Shown one piece after another: positions 1 to 6,835 of a DNA stretch of 41,691 bases. Source of the stretch: Clostridiales bacterium (GTDB taxonomy: Bacteria > Bacillota > Clostridia > Oscillospirales > CAG-272); the NCBI GenBank assembly GCA_003522145.1, contig DPGD01000012.1, positions 1 to 41,691 on the forward strand, given 5' to 3'. The stretch's first letter is position 1. Each line of letters starts with the position of its first letter. The position numbers were made by a program, and so were the translations under genes. The notes beneath the pieces were generated by a model. It had not been told where the DNA came from, ran no database searches, and was given only the letters and a program-made list of their open reading frames with translations.

Positions 1-23
1 TTCAAGTCGGACAGGGGGAGCCA
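1..23 (+). tRNA. 3' end of a tRNA, probably tRNA-Asn (cut by window start)
   Basis: The window opens with a T-loop (TTCAAGT), five bases of the 3' T-stem strand (CGGAC), seven bases of the 3' acceptor strand (AGGGGGA), a G discriminator and an encoded CCA ending at 23. A72 implies U1 in the missing 5' half (TCCCCCT). U1-A72 with G73 is usual for bacterial tRNA-Asn and also occurs in tRNA-Gln. The implied TCC start favours Asn. A terminator hairpin begins at the next base. The anticodon is outside the window, so the identity is inferred. Confidence 0.65.
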
Positions 24-57
24 AAAAATCCTGAATGCGAAAGCGTTCAGGATTTTT
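24..57 (+). terminator. Intrinsic terminator of the tRNA transcript
   Basis: The stem AAAAATCCTGAA...TTCAGGATTTTT closes on a GAAA tetraloop, with wobble pairs next to the loop. The 3' arm ends in a T run. It follows directly on the tRNA CCA end. Confidence 0.85.
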
Positions 58-58
58 A

Positions 59-134
59 CTTCACTATTACCTTCTCGCTTTTCACTTAATTCACATTTAG
101 AATTTCAGGTAATAAGGAAGAGTGAATAGTGAAG
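59..134. repeat. Distant inverted repeat CTTCACTATT / AATAGTGAAG
   Basis: A perfect 10-bp inverted repeat has arms at 59-68 and 125-134. The AT-rich stretch between them has no convincing reading frame. It may be chance or a remnant of a structured RNA. Confidence 0.3.
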
Positions 135-192
135 AGGTATTTGCGTATTTTTAACTTCACTAAAAGTTTCCCTTTTTAACATTACAACATTG

Positions 193-243
193 AAAAGGCC
201 TTGTAATCCGAACCTTATCGGTTTCGTTACAAGGTCCTTTTTT
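193..243. terminator. Hairpin with T tract
   Basis: CCTTGTAA (199-206) pairs with TTACAAGG (227-234). The stem is extended by AAAAGG against CCTTTTTT with a bulged T, and the loop holds a smaller CCGA/TCGG hairpin. The T run suits a terminator on the + strand, although no protein gene precedes it within the window. Confidence 0.55.
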
Positions 244-282
244 GGCTCTATGTGTCAATGGTTCAGGTAAAAAATCCCGGAA

Positions 283-379
283 ATGAAGGGCAAGACCGAT
301 CAAGAGCGTATCCAAATTGCCGGAATTCCGACCGATATATTTGAGGGGCTGTAAAAAACTCGCTTTTTTACAGCCCCTC
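283..379 (+). repeat. Micro-ORF/hairpin repeat, copy 1
   Basis: A 24-codon frame (283-354) begins MKGKTDQERI and ends IFEGL followed by TAA. Its last codons and stop lie inside the 5' arm of a hairpin with a perfect 16-bp stem (343-358 with 364-379; loop CTCGC). A second copy lies at 6661-6757. The 23-residue peptides differ at only four positions (E/D, Q/K, I/N, D/G), whereas six further codons differ only at the third base. In frame, TAA occurs five codons upstream of the ATG. I see no good Shine-Dalgarno sequence, so translation is unproven. It could instead be a conserved 3'-end RNA element. The hairpin also lies at the 3' end of purA, which is transcribed toward it. Confidence 0.6.
343..379. 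terminator. Perfect 16-bp hairpin at the purA 3' end
   Basis: GAGGGGCTGTAAAAAA (343-358) is the exact inverse of TTTTTTACAGCCCCTC (364-379). The A and T runs sit next to the loop rather than after the stem, so this is not a textbook terminator. Its position 20 bp beyond the purA stop suggests 3'-end formation or stabilisation of that transcript. Confidence 0.6.
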
Positions 380-398
380 TATGGGTATTCAAAACAAA

Positions 399-1670
399 TC
401 AACGCTCGATGTAGGCATCCCGCTCGGCGCCCACCGACACATACTTGATGGGGCAACCCACCATTTTTTCAATGGCCAGCACATAGTTCTGGGCTGCTTC
501 AGGCAGGTCTTCAAATTTACGGGCCCCTGAAATGTCGCATTTCCAGCCGGGCAAATATTCAAATACCGGCTTTGCTTGGTTCAGAGCCTCACCTGTGGGA
601 AAATCGGAAATGATTTCTCCGTTCACATCGTAAGCAACGCACACGGGGATGGTCTCCATATAGGAAAGCACATCCATTTTGGTCAGCGCCAGCACATCTG
701 CGCCCTGAACCCGCACGCCGTAGCGAGAGGCGACGGCGTCAAAAGCGCCCACTCTTCTGGGTCTGCCGGTTGCGGCACCATATTCTCCCCCTGCTTCCCG
801 CAGAGCATGGGCTTCGTCTCCGAACATTTCCACGGTGAAGGGGCCTTCACCCACGCAGGAAGAATAGGCTTTCATAATGCCGATGGCCAGATTCAGCTTG
901 TGGTTGGGCACGCCTGCACCCACAGGGCCGTAGGCAGAGATGGTGGAAGAGGAAGAGGTATACGGATATATGCCGAAATCAATGTCCCGCAGGGCACCCA
1001 ACTGTGCCTCCAGCATCACCCGTTTTCCTTCCTTCAAGGCGTTGTCCAGATACACCGATGTGTCACAGATGAAGGGACGAAGGGCATCTCCGTAGGTATG
1101 CAGCCACTCTGACATGGCCTTGTAGGACAGTTTCTCCCCGCCATAGACTTTTTCCACTGTCAGAGATTTGAATTCTACAATATCCTTCAAGCGGCTTTCC
1201 AGATATTCAGGATGCAAAAGGTCTCCCATCCGGATGCCTTTTTTCATATATTTATCGCCGTAGACCGGAGAAATGCCTCTGCCGGTAGAGCCGAATTTTT
1301 TGTCCTTCAGACGCTGCTCTTCCATCCGGTCCAGAGCTACATGATAGGGCATACAGATATGAGCCTTATCACTGATTTTCAGATTTTTCGGGGAAATCTT
1401 CACACCGGCGTCGGTGAGCCGTTTCATTTCTTTGATCAGGTGTTCAATATCGATGACCATTCCGTTGCCCATAACGCAGACGACTTCCTCCCGCAGAATG
1501 CCTGACGGAAGCAGATTCAGTATGAATTTGCCCAAATGGTTCACCACGGTGTGCCCGGCGTTGTTTCCGCCCTGATAGCGCACCACAATGTCCTCCTTTT
1601 CGGAAAGCAAATCTACCATTCTTCCCTTGCCTTCATCGCCCCAGTTAATGCCTACGATTGAAGTTAACAT
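399..1670 (-). CDS. purA: Adenylosuccinate synthetase
   Basis: This cytoplasmic enzyme joins IMP and aspartate using GTP to make adenylosuccinate, the first step from IMP to AMP. The 423-residue protein has the family length. The N-terminal GTP-binding/catalytic signature is visible as GINWGDEGKGR (canonical GAQWGDEGKGK) with the catalytic Asp, followed by QGGNNAGHTVV containing the catalytic His. GSTGRGISPVYGDK and TGRPRRVGAFDAVA are also present. The reading frame is open further upstream to 1760 through a TTG codon, but I place the start at the ATG at 1670. Homologues begin here, a GAAAGGA ribosome binding site precedes it, and a promoter lies inside the longer frame. The gene stands alone; the neighbouring genes are unrelated in function. 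Confidence 0.95.
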   Translation of the reverse strand: MLTSIVGINWGDEGKGRMVDLLSEKEDIVVRYQGGNNAGHTVVNHLGKFILNLLPSGILREEVVCVMGNGMVIDIEHLIKEMKRLTDAGVKISPKNLKISDKAHICMPYHVALDRMEEQRLKDKKFGSTGRGISPVYGDKYMKKGIRMGDLLHPEYLESRLKDIVEFKSLTVEKVYGGEKLSYKAMSEWLHTYGDALRPFICDTSVYLDNALKEGKRVMLEAQLGALRDIDFGIYPYTSSSSTISAYGPVGAGVPNHKLNLAIGIMKAYSSCVGEGPFTVEMFGDEAHALREAGGEYGAATGRPRRVGAFDAVASRYGVRVQGADVLALTKMDVLSYMETIPVCVAYDVNGEIISDFPTGEALNQAKPVFEYLPGWKCDISGARKFEDLPEAAQNYVLAIEKMVGCPIKYVSVGAERDAYIER

Positions 1671-1718
1671 TTTTTTCGTCCTTTCGCTCCTTTTAAGTGG
1701 TTTTTTCGCACCTCCTCC

Positions 1719-1747
1719 ATTATAGTCCTTTCTTGCTCCATTGTAAA
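1719..1747 (-). promoter_or_regulatory. Sigma-A promoter of purA
   Basis: On the minus strand TTTACA (1742-1747), a 17-bp spacer and TATAAT (1719-1724) place the transcript start near 1712, giving a leader of about 40 nt. This rules out the longer purA start. No PurR box was recognised. Confidence 0.7.
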
Positions 1748-1877
1748 GGCTTTTTTTCATCGTTCTTTTCTATACCAAGAATAAGTTGTTCTTATGACTC
1801 TTTTTTGAATTATAAAATCGGCTTATAGAGCCTTGGATCGTGTTCTGGAAAAAGCATAAAAAATTCATAAAATATCC

Positions 1878-1905
1878 TTGAATGTCCCGGGAAAATGGAT
1901 ATAAT
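1878..1905 (+). promoter_or_regulatory. Sigma-A promoter of the marR-ABC operon
   Basis: TTGAAT (1878-1883), a 16-bp spacer and a consensus TATAAT (1900-1905) lie about 57 bp before the MarR start. Confidence 0.7.
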
Positions 1906-1912
1906 GGTATAC

Positions 1913-1936
1913 ATATTTAGTTTGATAACTAATTAT
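1913..1936. promoter_or_regulatory. Likely MarR operator (24-bp imperfect palindrome)
   Basis: TTAGTT (1917-1922) and AACTAA (1927-1932) are perfect inverted arms around TGAT. ATA and TAT extend the symmetry beyond one mismatched pair. The site covers the expected transcription start just after the -10 box. AT-rich palindromes of this kind are typical autoregulatory sites of MarR proteins, so negative autoregulation of the operon is inferred. Confidence 0.65.
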
Positions 1937-1962
1937 AAACAAGAAAGGGGAGAGGGCGCTGA

Positions 1963-2502
1963 ATGAAGAGCGAATCGCAACGCAGAGAAGAATATTTACG
2001 GGGAGAATTGCCGTTACTTCTGCTGATTAACCGGATTTCCAAAACCTTCCACAGAGAAATGCGAAAGGTCTGTGAAGAAAACCGAGTGCCAGTGGGCTAC
2101 CGGAGTCTTTTATTCCATTTGGGACATCACAACGAGTGCAGTCAGAAGGAGCTGGTAGAAAAGACCGAGTTGAAGCCATCCACCGTCAGCATTGCCTTGG
2201 ATAAAATGGAAAGGGACGGTTATATCGAGCGGCGGAGAGACGGTAAGGACGGTCGGGTCATTCTGGTGTGTCTGACCGACAAGGGTAAGGAAATCAACCG
2301 TAAGAACAAGGAAAAGGTAGATGTTCTGGAACAGCAGTTTGCCGCAACAGTCACAGCAGAGGAAGAAAAGGAGCTGGCAAGGCTTTTGACCAAGCTCTTG
2401 CGCGGATATTTTGACCAGCAGGGCTGGGGAGATCCCTTTGCGCCCGAAGAAAGGCTCATCCGGGAAAGTTGTCAGGAACGGAACGAGGAAAGCGATTTAT
2501 GA
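1963..2502 (+). CDS. MarR-family transcriptional regulator
   Basis: This 179-residue protein is probably a dimeric winged-helix repressor of the exporter genes behind it. The recognition region reads QKELVEKTELKPSTVSIAL followed by the wing (DGYIERRRDGKDGRVILV), the usual MarR layout at about residues 60-110. Helices on either side would form the dimer interface. The ATG at 1963 is preceded by a strong AAAGGGGAGAGGG ribosome binding site. The stop codon overlaps the start of the first ABC gene (ATGA at 2499-2502), so the genes are translationally coupled. MarR proteins paired with exporters usually release DNA on binding the exported compound; the ligand cannot be read from the sequence. Confidence 0.9.
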   Translation: MKSESQRREEYLRGELPLLLLINRISKTFHREMRKVCEENRVPVGYRSLLFHLGHHNECSQKELVEKTELKPSTVSIALDKMERDGYIERRRDGKDGRVILVCLTDKGKEINRKNKEKVDVLEQQFAATVTAEEEKELARLLTKLLRGYFDQQGWGDPFAPEERLIRESCQERNEESDL

Positions 2503-4457
2503 AGAAATGGTATAAATATATAAAGCCCTACCTGTTTTATTTTATTGTCGGGCCTCTTTGCATGATTGTGGAGGTCATCGGAGAGGTTCTGATGCCCAAA
2601 TTCCTTTCCAACATCCTGAATCTGGGAACCGCTTGGCAGAGCGTCCTGCCTACGGTCCAGGAGATGCAGAGTATGCTGAGCGCAGGACAGATGCCGGGGG
2701 CAGGACTGATGTCCAACCTGAGCGGATACATCGGTACCTTAGGAAACAGTTCTCTTTCTGCCGCAGGACAGACCGCACAGGCGGCCTTCAGCAGCGGCAG
2801 TCTTACCGAGCTTTCATCGGCCCTTACCGAAGTGTCCGGCACCTACGAGGCTCTGTCCAACACCGGCTTCATCTGGCAGACCATCGGTCTTGCGGCTTTG
2901 ATGGTTCTGGTGGCATTGCTCATGATGGCAGGCGGTGTGGGCGGCGCATATTTCGGCGCAAAGGCATCGGTGAATTTTGCGGCAGACCTGCGCAAAGACC
3001 TGTTTGGCAAGGTGCAGGGATATTCTTTTCGGAGTATTGACAAATTTCAGACCGGTTCTTTGGTGACCCGGCTTACGAACGATGTGACCCAAATGCAGAA
3101 TGTGGTGAATATGGCGCTGCGTATGATGCTGCGGGCGCCGGGAATGCTGATCGGAGCGTTGGTCATGGCGATCCTTCTTCAGCCCAAGCTTTCCTTGGTG
3201 CTGGCGGTGGTGCTGCCCCTGATGGTCATTGTGGTGCTGCTGCTGATCCGGGCGGGCTTTCCCCGATTCTCGGTCATGCAGGAAAAGGTGGACAAACTGA
3301 ATTCTGCTGTGCAGGAAAATGTTACCAATGTGCGGGTGGTCAAATCCTTTGTCCGGGAAGACTATGAGGTGAAAAAGTTCAGAAAGGCCAATAGAGACCT
3401 GAAAAAATCGGGGATGTCGGCCATGAAGATTCTGATCTTCATGTCGCCGGTTATGACTATTTTCATGAACATTGCAACCATGGCGGTACTCTGGTTCGGT
3501 GCCGGAATGCGGGAAACCGGGGGAATGTCGGTTGGCGATCTGTCCGCTTTTATCACCTATGTCACTCAAATTCTCAGTTCTCTCATGATGGTGACGATGA
3601 TGCTGATGATGTTCTCCCGTGCCATAGCTTCCGCCAAACGGATTTCCGAAGTATTGGAGGAAAAAACCGATCTGACCGATGAAAATGCCCGGTGCAGAGA
3701 AAAAATAATCGAGCAAGGATCGGTCGAATTCAGAAATGTATCCTTCCGGTATTTCAAAAACAGCGAGGATGCCGTGCTCTCCCACATCAACCTGAAGATC
3801 CCGGCAGGATCCACAGTGGGCATTATCGGCTCCACCGGATGCGGAAAGACCTCTCTCGTTTCGCTGATTCCCAGACTGTATGATGCGGATGAAGGCGAGG
3901 TGCTGGTGGACGGCGTGAATGTAAAGGACTATTCGCTTTACAATTTGCGGGAAGGGGTAGGCATGGTGCTCCAGAAGAATGTTCTTTTTTCGGGGAGTAT
4001 TGCCGACAATCTCCGTTGGGGGGATGACGGTGCAAGCGATGAAGAGATGATCCACTATGCCGGGATTGCTCAGGCAGACAAATTTGTTTCCTCTTTCAAG
4101 GATGGGTATGATACCGAGCTGGATCAGGGCGGCACCAACCTTTCGGGAGGACAGAAGCAACGGCTGTGTATTGCCCGGGCCCTTTTGAAAAAGCCGAAGA
4201 TTCTGATTTTAGACGACTCCACTTCCGCCGTGGACACCGCTACAGAGGCGCAGATCCGAAAGGCATTCCGGGAGGAACTGAAGGATTCCACCAAGATCAT
4301 CATTGCCCAGCGGATCGGCTCGGTGAAGGATGCAGACACCATCATTGTGATGGATGACGGCAGAATCACCGGCGTGGGCACCCACGAGGAGCTCTTGAAG
4401 AACAACGAGGAATACAGAGAAATCTGCAGTTCTCAGACCGACGGAAAGGAGGTGTGA
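2499..4457 (+). CDS. ABC exporter half-transporter, degenerate-site subunit (pair 1)
   Basis: This 652-residue subunit has an N-terminal six-helix membrane domain and a C-terminal ATPase. A long low-hydrophobicity insert between the first two membrane helices (about residues 40-130) is rich in Ser, Gly and Ala. Walker A is GSTGCGKTS, the signature is LSGGQKQR, and Walker B ends ILILDDSTS, with Asp where the catalytic Glu should be. The switch His is Gln (IIIAQRI). This is the pattern of the subunit contributing the non-hydrolysing site in heterodimeric exporters such as TM287/288, LmrCD and BmrCD. I chose the ATG at 2499, which overlaps the marR stop and follows GAGGAAAG; an upstream in-frame TTG lies inside marR. 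The partner gene starts three bases after the stop. Expected role: drug, lipid or peptide efflux. Confidence 0.92.
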   Translation: MKKWYKYIKPYLFYFIVGPLCMIVEVIGEVLMPKFLSNILNLGTAWQSVLPTVQEMQSMLSAGQMPGAGLMSNLSGYIGTLGNSSLSAAGQTAQAAFSSGSLTELSSALTEVSGTYEALSNTGFIWQTIGLAALMVLVALLMMAGGVGGAYFGAKASVNFAADLRKDLFGKVQGYSFRSIDKFQTGSLVTRLTNDVTQMQNVVNMALRMMLRAPGMLIGALVMAILLQPKLSLVLAVVLPLMVIVVLLLIRAGFPRFSVMQEKVDKLNSAVQENVTNVRVVKSFVREDYEVKKFRKANRDLKKSGMSAMKILIFMSPVMTIFMNIATMAVLWFGAGMRETGGMSVGDLSAFITYVTQILSSLMMVTMMLMMFSRAIASAKRISEVLEEKTDLTDENARCREKIIEQGSVEFRNVSFRYFKNSEDAVLSHINLKIPAGSTVGIIGSTGCGKTSLVSLIPRLYDADEGEVLVDGVNVKDYSLYNLREGVGMVLQKNVLFSGSIADNLRWGDDGASDEEMIHYAGIAQADKFVSSFKDGYDTELDQGGTNLSGGQKQRLCIARALLKKPKILILDDSTSAVDTATEAQIRKAFREELKDSTKIIIAQRIGSVKDADTIIVMDDGRITGVGTHEELLKNNEEYREICSSQTDGKEV

Positions 4458-4460
4458 GCC

Positions 4461-6464
4461 ATGGCAAAGAGAACTCTTGAAGAATTGCAGAAGCAATATT
4501 CGGGAACCGGTAAGGCGAACGCTTCCGGAGCCGGCGCCGGAATGGGGATGAAGCGGGGTCCCGGAGATCCCGGAAGACCCGGCGGACCGGGCGGTCCCGG
4601 CGCCCGCATGAGCGGCAAACCCAAGGATACCAAAAAGACACTGAAAAGACTGTTGCACTATGTGGGCGCCTATAAGGGCAAGCTGATTTTGGTATTGATT
4701 TTTATGCTTTTCAGCACGCTGACCTCTCTGCTCGGTTCTTTTATGCTGTCGCCGGTTATCAACAACATCGCCGGCACAGAGCTTTCCAAGGACGCAGGCT
4801 TCTTCGTGCGGAAGGCGGATGAGCTTTTTAATGCCGTAAAGAATACCTCCTTGTTCCAAAGCATTGCTTCCCAGGGAAAGCTCAGTGAAATGATGGCCTA
4901 TGTGGCGGCGGCGATTGCGCTTATGGCGGTCATCTACCTTTGCGGAGCGCTGTTTTCCTACCTGCAAAGCAGACTGATGCTGTCTGTTTCCCAGGGTGTT
5001 GTGGAAAAAATGAGGAGCGATCTGTTTGAAAAGCTCCAGACTCTGCCGGTTCGGTATTTTGACGCCAACAGCACGGGCGAGGTCATGAGCCGGTTTACCA
5101 ATGACATTGACAACATCGATGTGATGATGAACAATTCCCTGACCTCCCTTGTGTCGGGCGCGATCACGCTTTCAGGCACCTTTATCTTCATGATTACCAC
5201 CAACATCTGGCTGACTCTGATCATTCTTTTCTTCGTCCCCTTCATTGCCTTCGGCGGCGGGGCGATTGCCAAGAGAAGCTCCAAGTACTACAAGGGGCAG
5301 CAGGAGGCGATCGGTGCGGTGAACGGCTATATCGAAGAAAGCGTCACCGGACAGAAGGTCATCAAGGTCTTTAACCATGAGGAAACCTGCGTGGAGGAAT
5401 TCGGCGAGCTGAACGACGATCTGAGGGACAAACAGTTCAAAGCCCAGTTCTACGGCGGCATTATGGGGCCGATTATGGGCAATACCTCTCAGGTGACCTA
5501 CGCTGTGACGGTTTGCACCGGCGGAGTTCTGATGTTTCTTTCGGGCTTCACTCCCGGTGAACTCACGGTCTTTGCCAACTATTCCAGACAATTTTCCATG
5601 CCGATAAATATGATCTCCCAGCAAATGTCCTCGGTCTTTTCGGCTCTTGCGGGGGCAGAGCGGGTCTTTCGGGTGATGGATACCGATCCCGAACCGGCAG
5701 ATCGGCCCCAGGCGAAGGATATGCCCAAAATGCAGGGCTATGTGCGCCTGGAGCATGTGAGCTTCGGCTATACGCCCGACAAGGAGATTCTACATGACAT
5801 CAGCCTGTACGCCAAGCCCGGGCAGAAGATCGCTTTTGTCGGTTCAACCGGTGCGGGCAAAACCACGGTGACCAATCTGCTTAACCGATTCTATGACATT
5901 GATCAGGGCTCCATCACCATAGACGGAGAGGATATACAGAATATTCAAAGGGATGTTCTGCGCAAGAATATTGCCATGGTTCTGCAGGATACGCATCTGT
6001 TCACCGGCACGGTGATGGAAAACATTCGTTATGGCAGACCGGACGCTACCGATGAAGAGGTGATTGAAGCGGCCAAGACCGCCTCGGCCCATTCCTTCAT
6101 CATGCGTCTGGATAAGGGGTATGATACCATGCTTCATGGAGACGGTGCCAACCTGTCTCAGGGACAAAGACAGCTTTTGAACATCGCCCGTGCCGCCATT
6201 TCCAAGGCACCGATCCTGGTTCTTGACGAAGCCACCTCTTCGGTGGATACCCGAACCGAGCGGCACATTGAACATGGAATGGACCGACTGATGAGCAACC
6301 GCACCACCTTTGTCATCGCCCACCGGCTTTCCACCGTGCGCAACAGCAACGCCATCATGGTTCTGGAGAAAGGCTCCATTATTGAAAGAGGCACCCATGA
6401 GGAACTGCTGGCACTGAAGGGAAGATACTACGAGCTTTATACCGGCAAAAAAGAGCTGGATTGA
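4461..6464 (+). CDS. ABC exporter half-transporter, catalytic subunit (pair 1)
   Basis: This 667-residue partner of the preceding subunit begins with a hydrophilic Gly/Pro-rich tail (about residues 20-50, many GP and PGG steps). It then has six membrane helices and an ATPase domain. Walker A is GSTGAGKTT, Walker B ILVLDEATS has the catalytic Glu, and the switch His is present in VIAHRLST. The signature is LSQGQRQ rather than LSGGQ. Paired with the Asp/Gln subunit, the heterodimer would have one competent site, built from this subunit's Walker motifs and the partner's LSGGQ, and one degenerate site. The ATG at 4461 follows GGAAAGGAGG. Both subunits are controlled by the upstream MarR operator. 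Confidence 0.93.
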   Translation: MAKRTLEELQKQYSGTGKANASGAGAGMGMKRGPGDPGRPGGPGGPGARMSGKPKDTKKTLKRLLHYVGAYKGKLILVLIFMLFSTLTSLLGSFMLSPVINNIAGTELSKDAGFFVRKADELFNAVKNTSLFQSIASQGKLSEMMAYVAAAIALMAVIYLCGALFSYLQSRLMLSVSQGVVEKMRSDLFEKLQTLPVRYFDANSTGEVMSRFTNDIDNIDVMMNNSLTSLVSGAITLSGTFIFMITTNIWLTLIILFFVPFIAFGGGAIAKRSSKYYKGQQEAIGAVNGYIEESVTGQKVIKVFNHEETCVEEFGELNDDLRDKQFKAQFYGGIMGPIMGNTSQVTYAVTVCTGGVLMFLSGFTPGELTVFANYSRQFSMPINMISQQMSSVFSALAGAERVFRVMDTDPEPADRPQAKDMPKMQGYVRLEHVSFGYTPDKEILHDISLYAKPGQKIAFVGSTGAGKTTVTNLLNRFYDIDQGSITIDGEDIQNIQRDVLRKNIAMVLQDTHLFTGTVMENIRYGRPDATDEEVIEAAKTASAHSFIMRLDKGYDTMLHGDGANLSQGQRQLLNIARAAISKAPILVLDEATSSVDTRTERHIEHGMDRLMSNRTTFVIAHRLSTVRNSNAIMVLEKGSIIERGTHEELLALKGRYYELYTGKKELD

Positions 6465-6553
6465 GAAGGCCTTATGAGGTCTTTCGCCGGCACTCCCTGA
6501 ATCAAAAGGGAGAAGAGAGCCAGGGACTTGGCGGAACCTAAGAAACGAATAAG

Positions 6554-6594
6554 GGGGCTGTTAAAAAATTCTTTCGGAATTTTTTAACAGCCCC
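6554..6594. terminator. Perfect 18-bp hairpin, related to the micro-ORF hairpins
   Basis: GGGGCTGTTAAAAAATTC (6554-6571) is the exact inverse of 6577-6594 around a TTTCG loop. It shares the GGGGCTGT...ACAGCCCC outer stem and A/T-rich inner stem with the hairpins at 343-379 and 6723-6757. It lies 90 bp after the exporter stop and is a plausible 3' end for that operon. Confidence 0.65.
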
Positions 6595-6660
6595 GACGAC
6601 ATTGGTCTTGGCGGCTTTCAGCCGTCATTTTGCCGCAACACCCACCGAAATTTCTATAAA

Positions 6661-6757
6661 ATGAAGGGCAAAACCGACCAAGATCGCATCAAAAATGCCG
6701 GAATCCCCACCGGCATTTTTGAGGGGCTGTAAAAAACATCGAGTTTTTTACAGCCCC
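6661..6757 (+). repeat. Micro-ORF/hairpin repeat, copy 2
   Basis: This is the second copy of the element at 283-379. A 24-codon frame (6661-6732) begins MKGKTDQDRI and ends IFEGL followed by TAA. The stop codon is embedded in the hairpin GGGGCTGTAAAAAAC (6723-6737) / 6743-6757. In this copy the middle of the frame also forms ATGCCGG/CCGGCAT (loop AATCCCCA), which is mostly lost in copy 1, so RNA folding alone does not explain the conservation. The frame stays open some distance upstream of the ATG. The element lies between two convergent exporter operons. Confidence 0.6.
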
Positions 6758-6835
6758 CTTTGTAAAATGAAAACCGTTTTTTTAAAGAGGAGAGAACCCC
6801 TTCCGACAGAGAGAATGCCCAAAGCCGGAAAGGAA

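Noticed and set aside
1671..1760. Longer N-terminus for PurA starting at TTG
   Set aside because: The purA promoter lies inside this stretch and the conserved protein starts at 1670.
2814..4160. 448-codon minus-strand frame opposite the first ABC gene
   Set aside because: It mirrors the ABC coding frame with His/Gln-rich composition and no recognisable domain.
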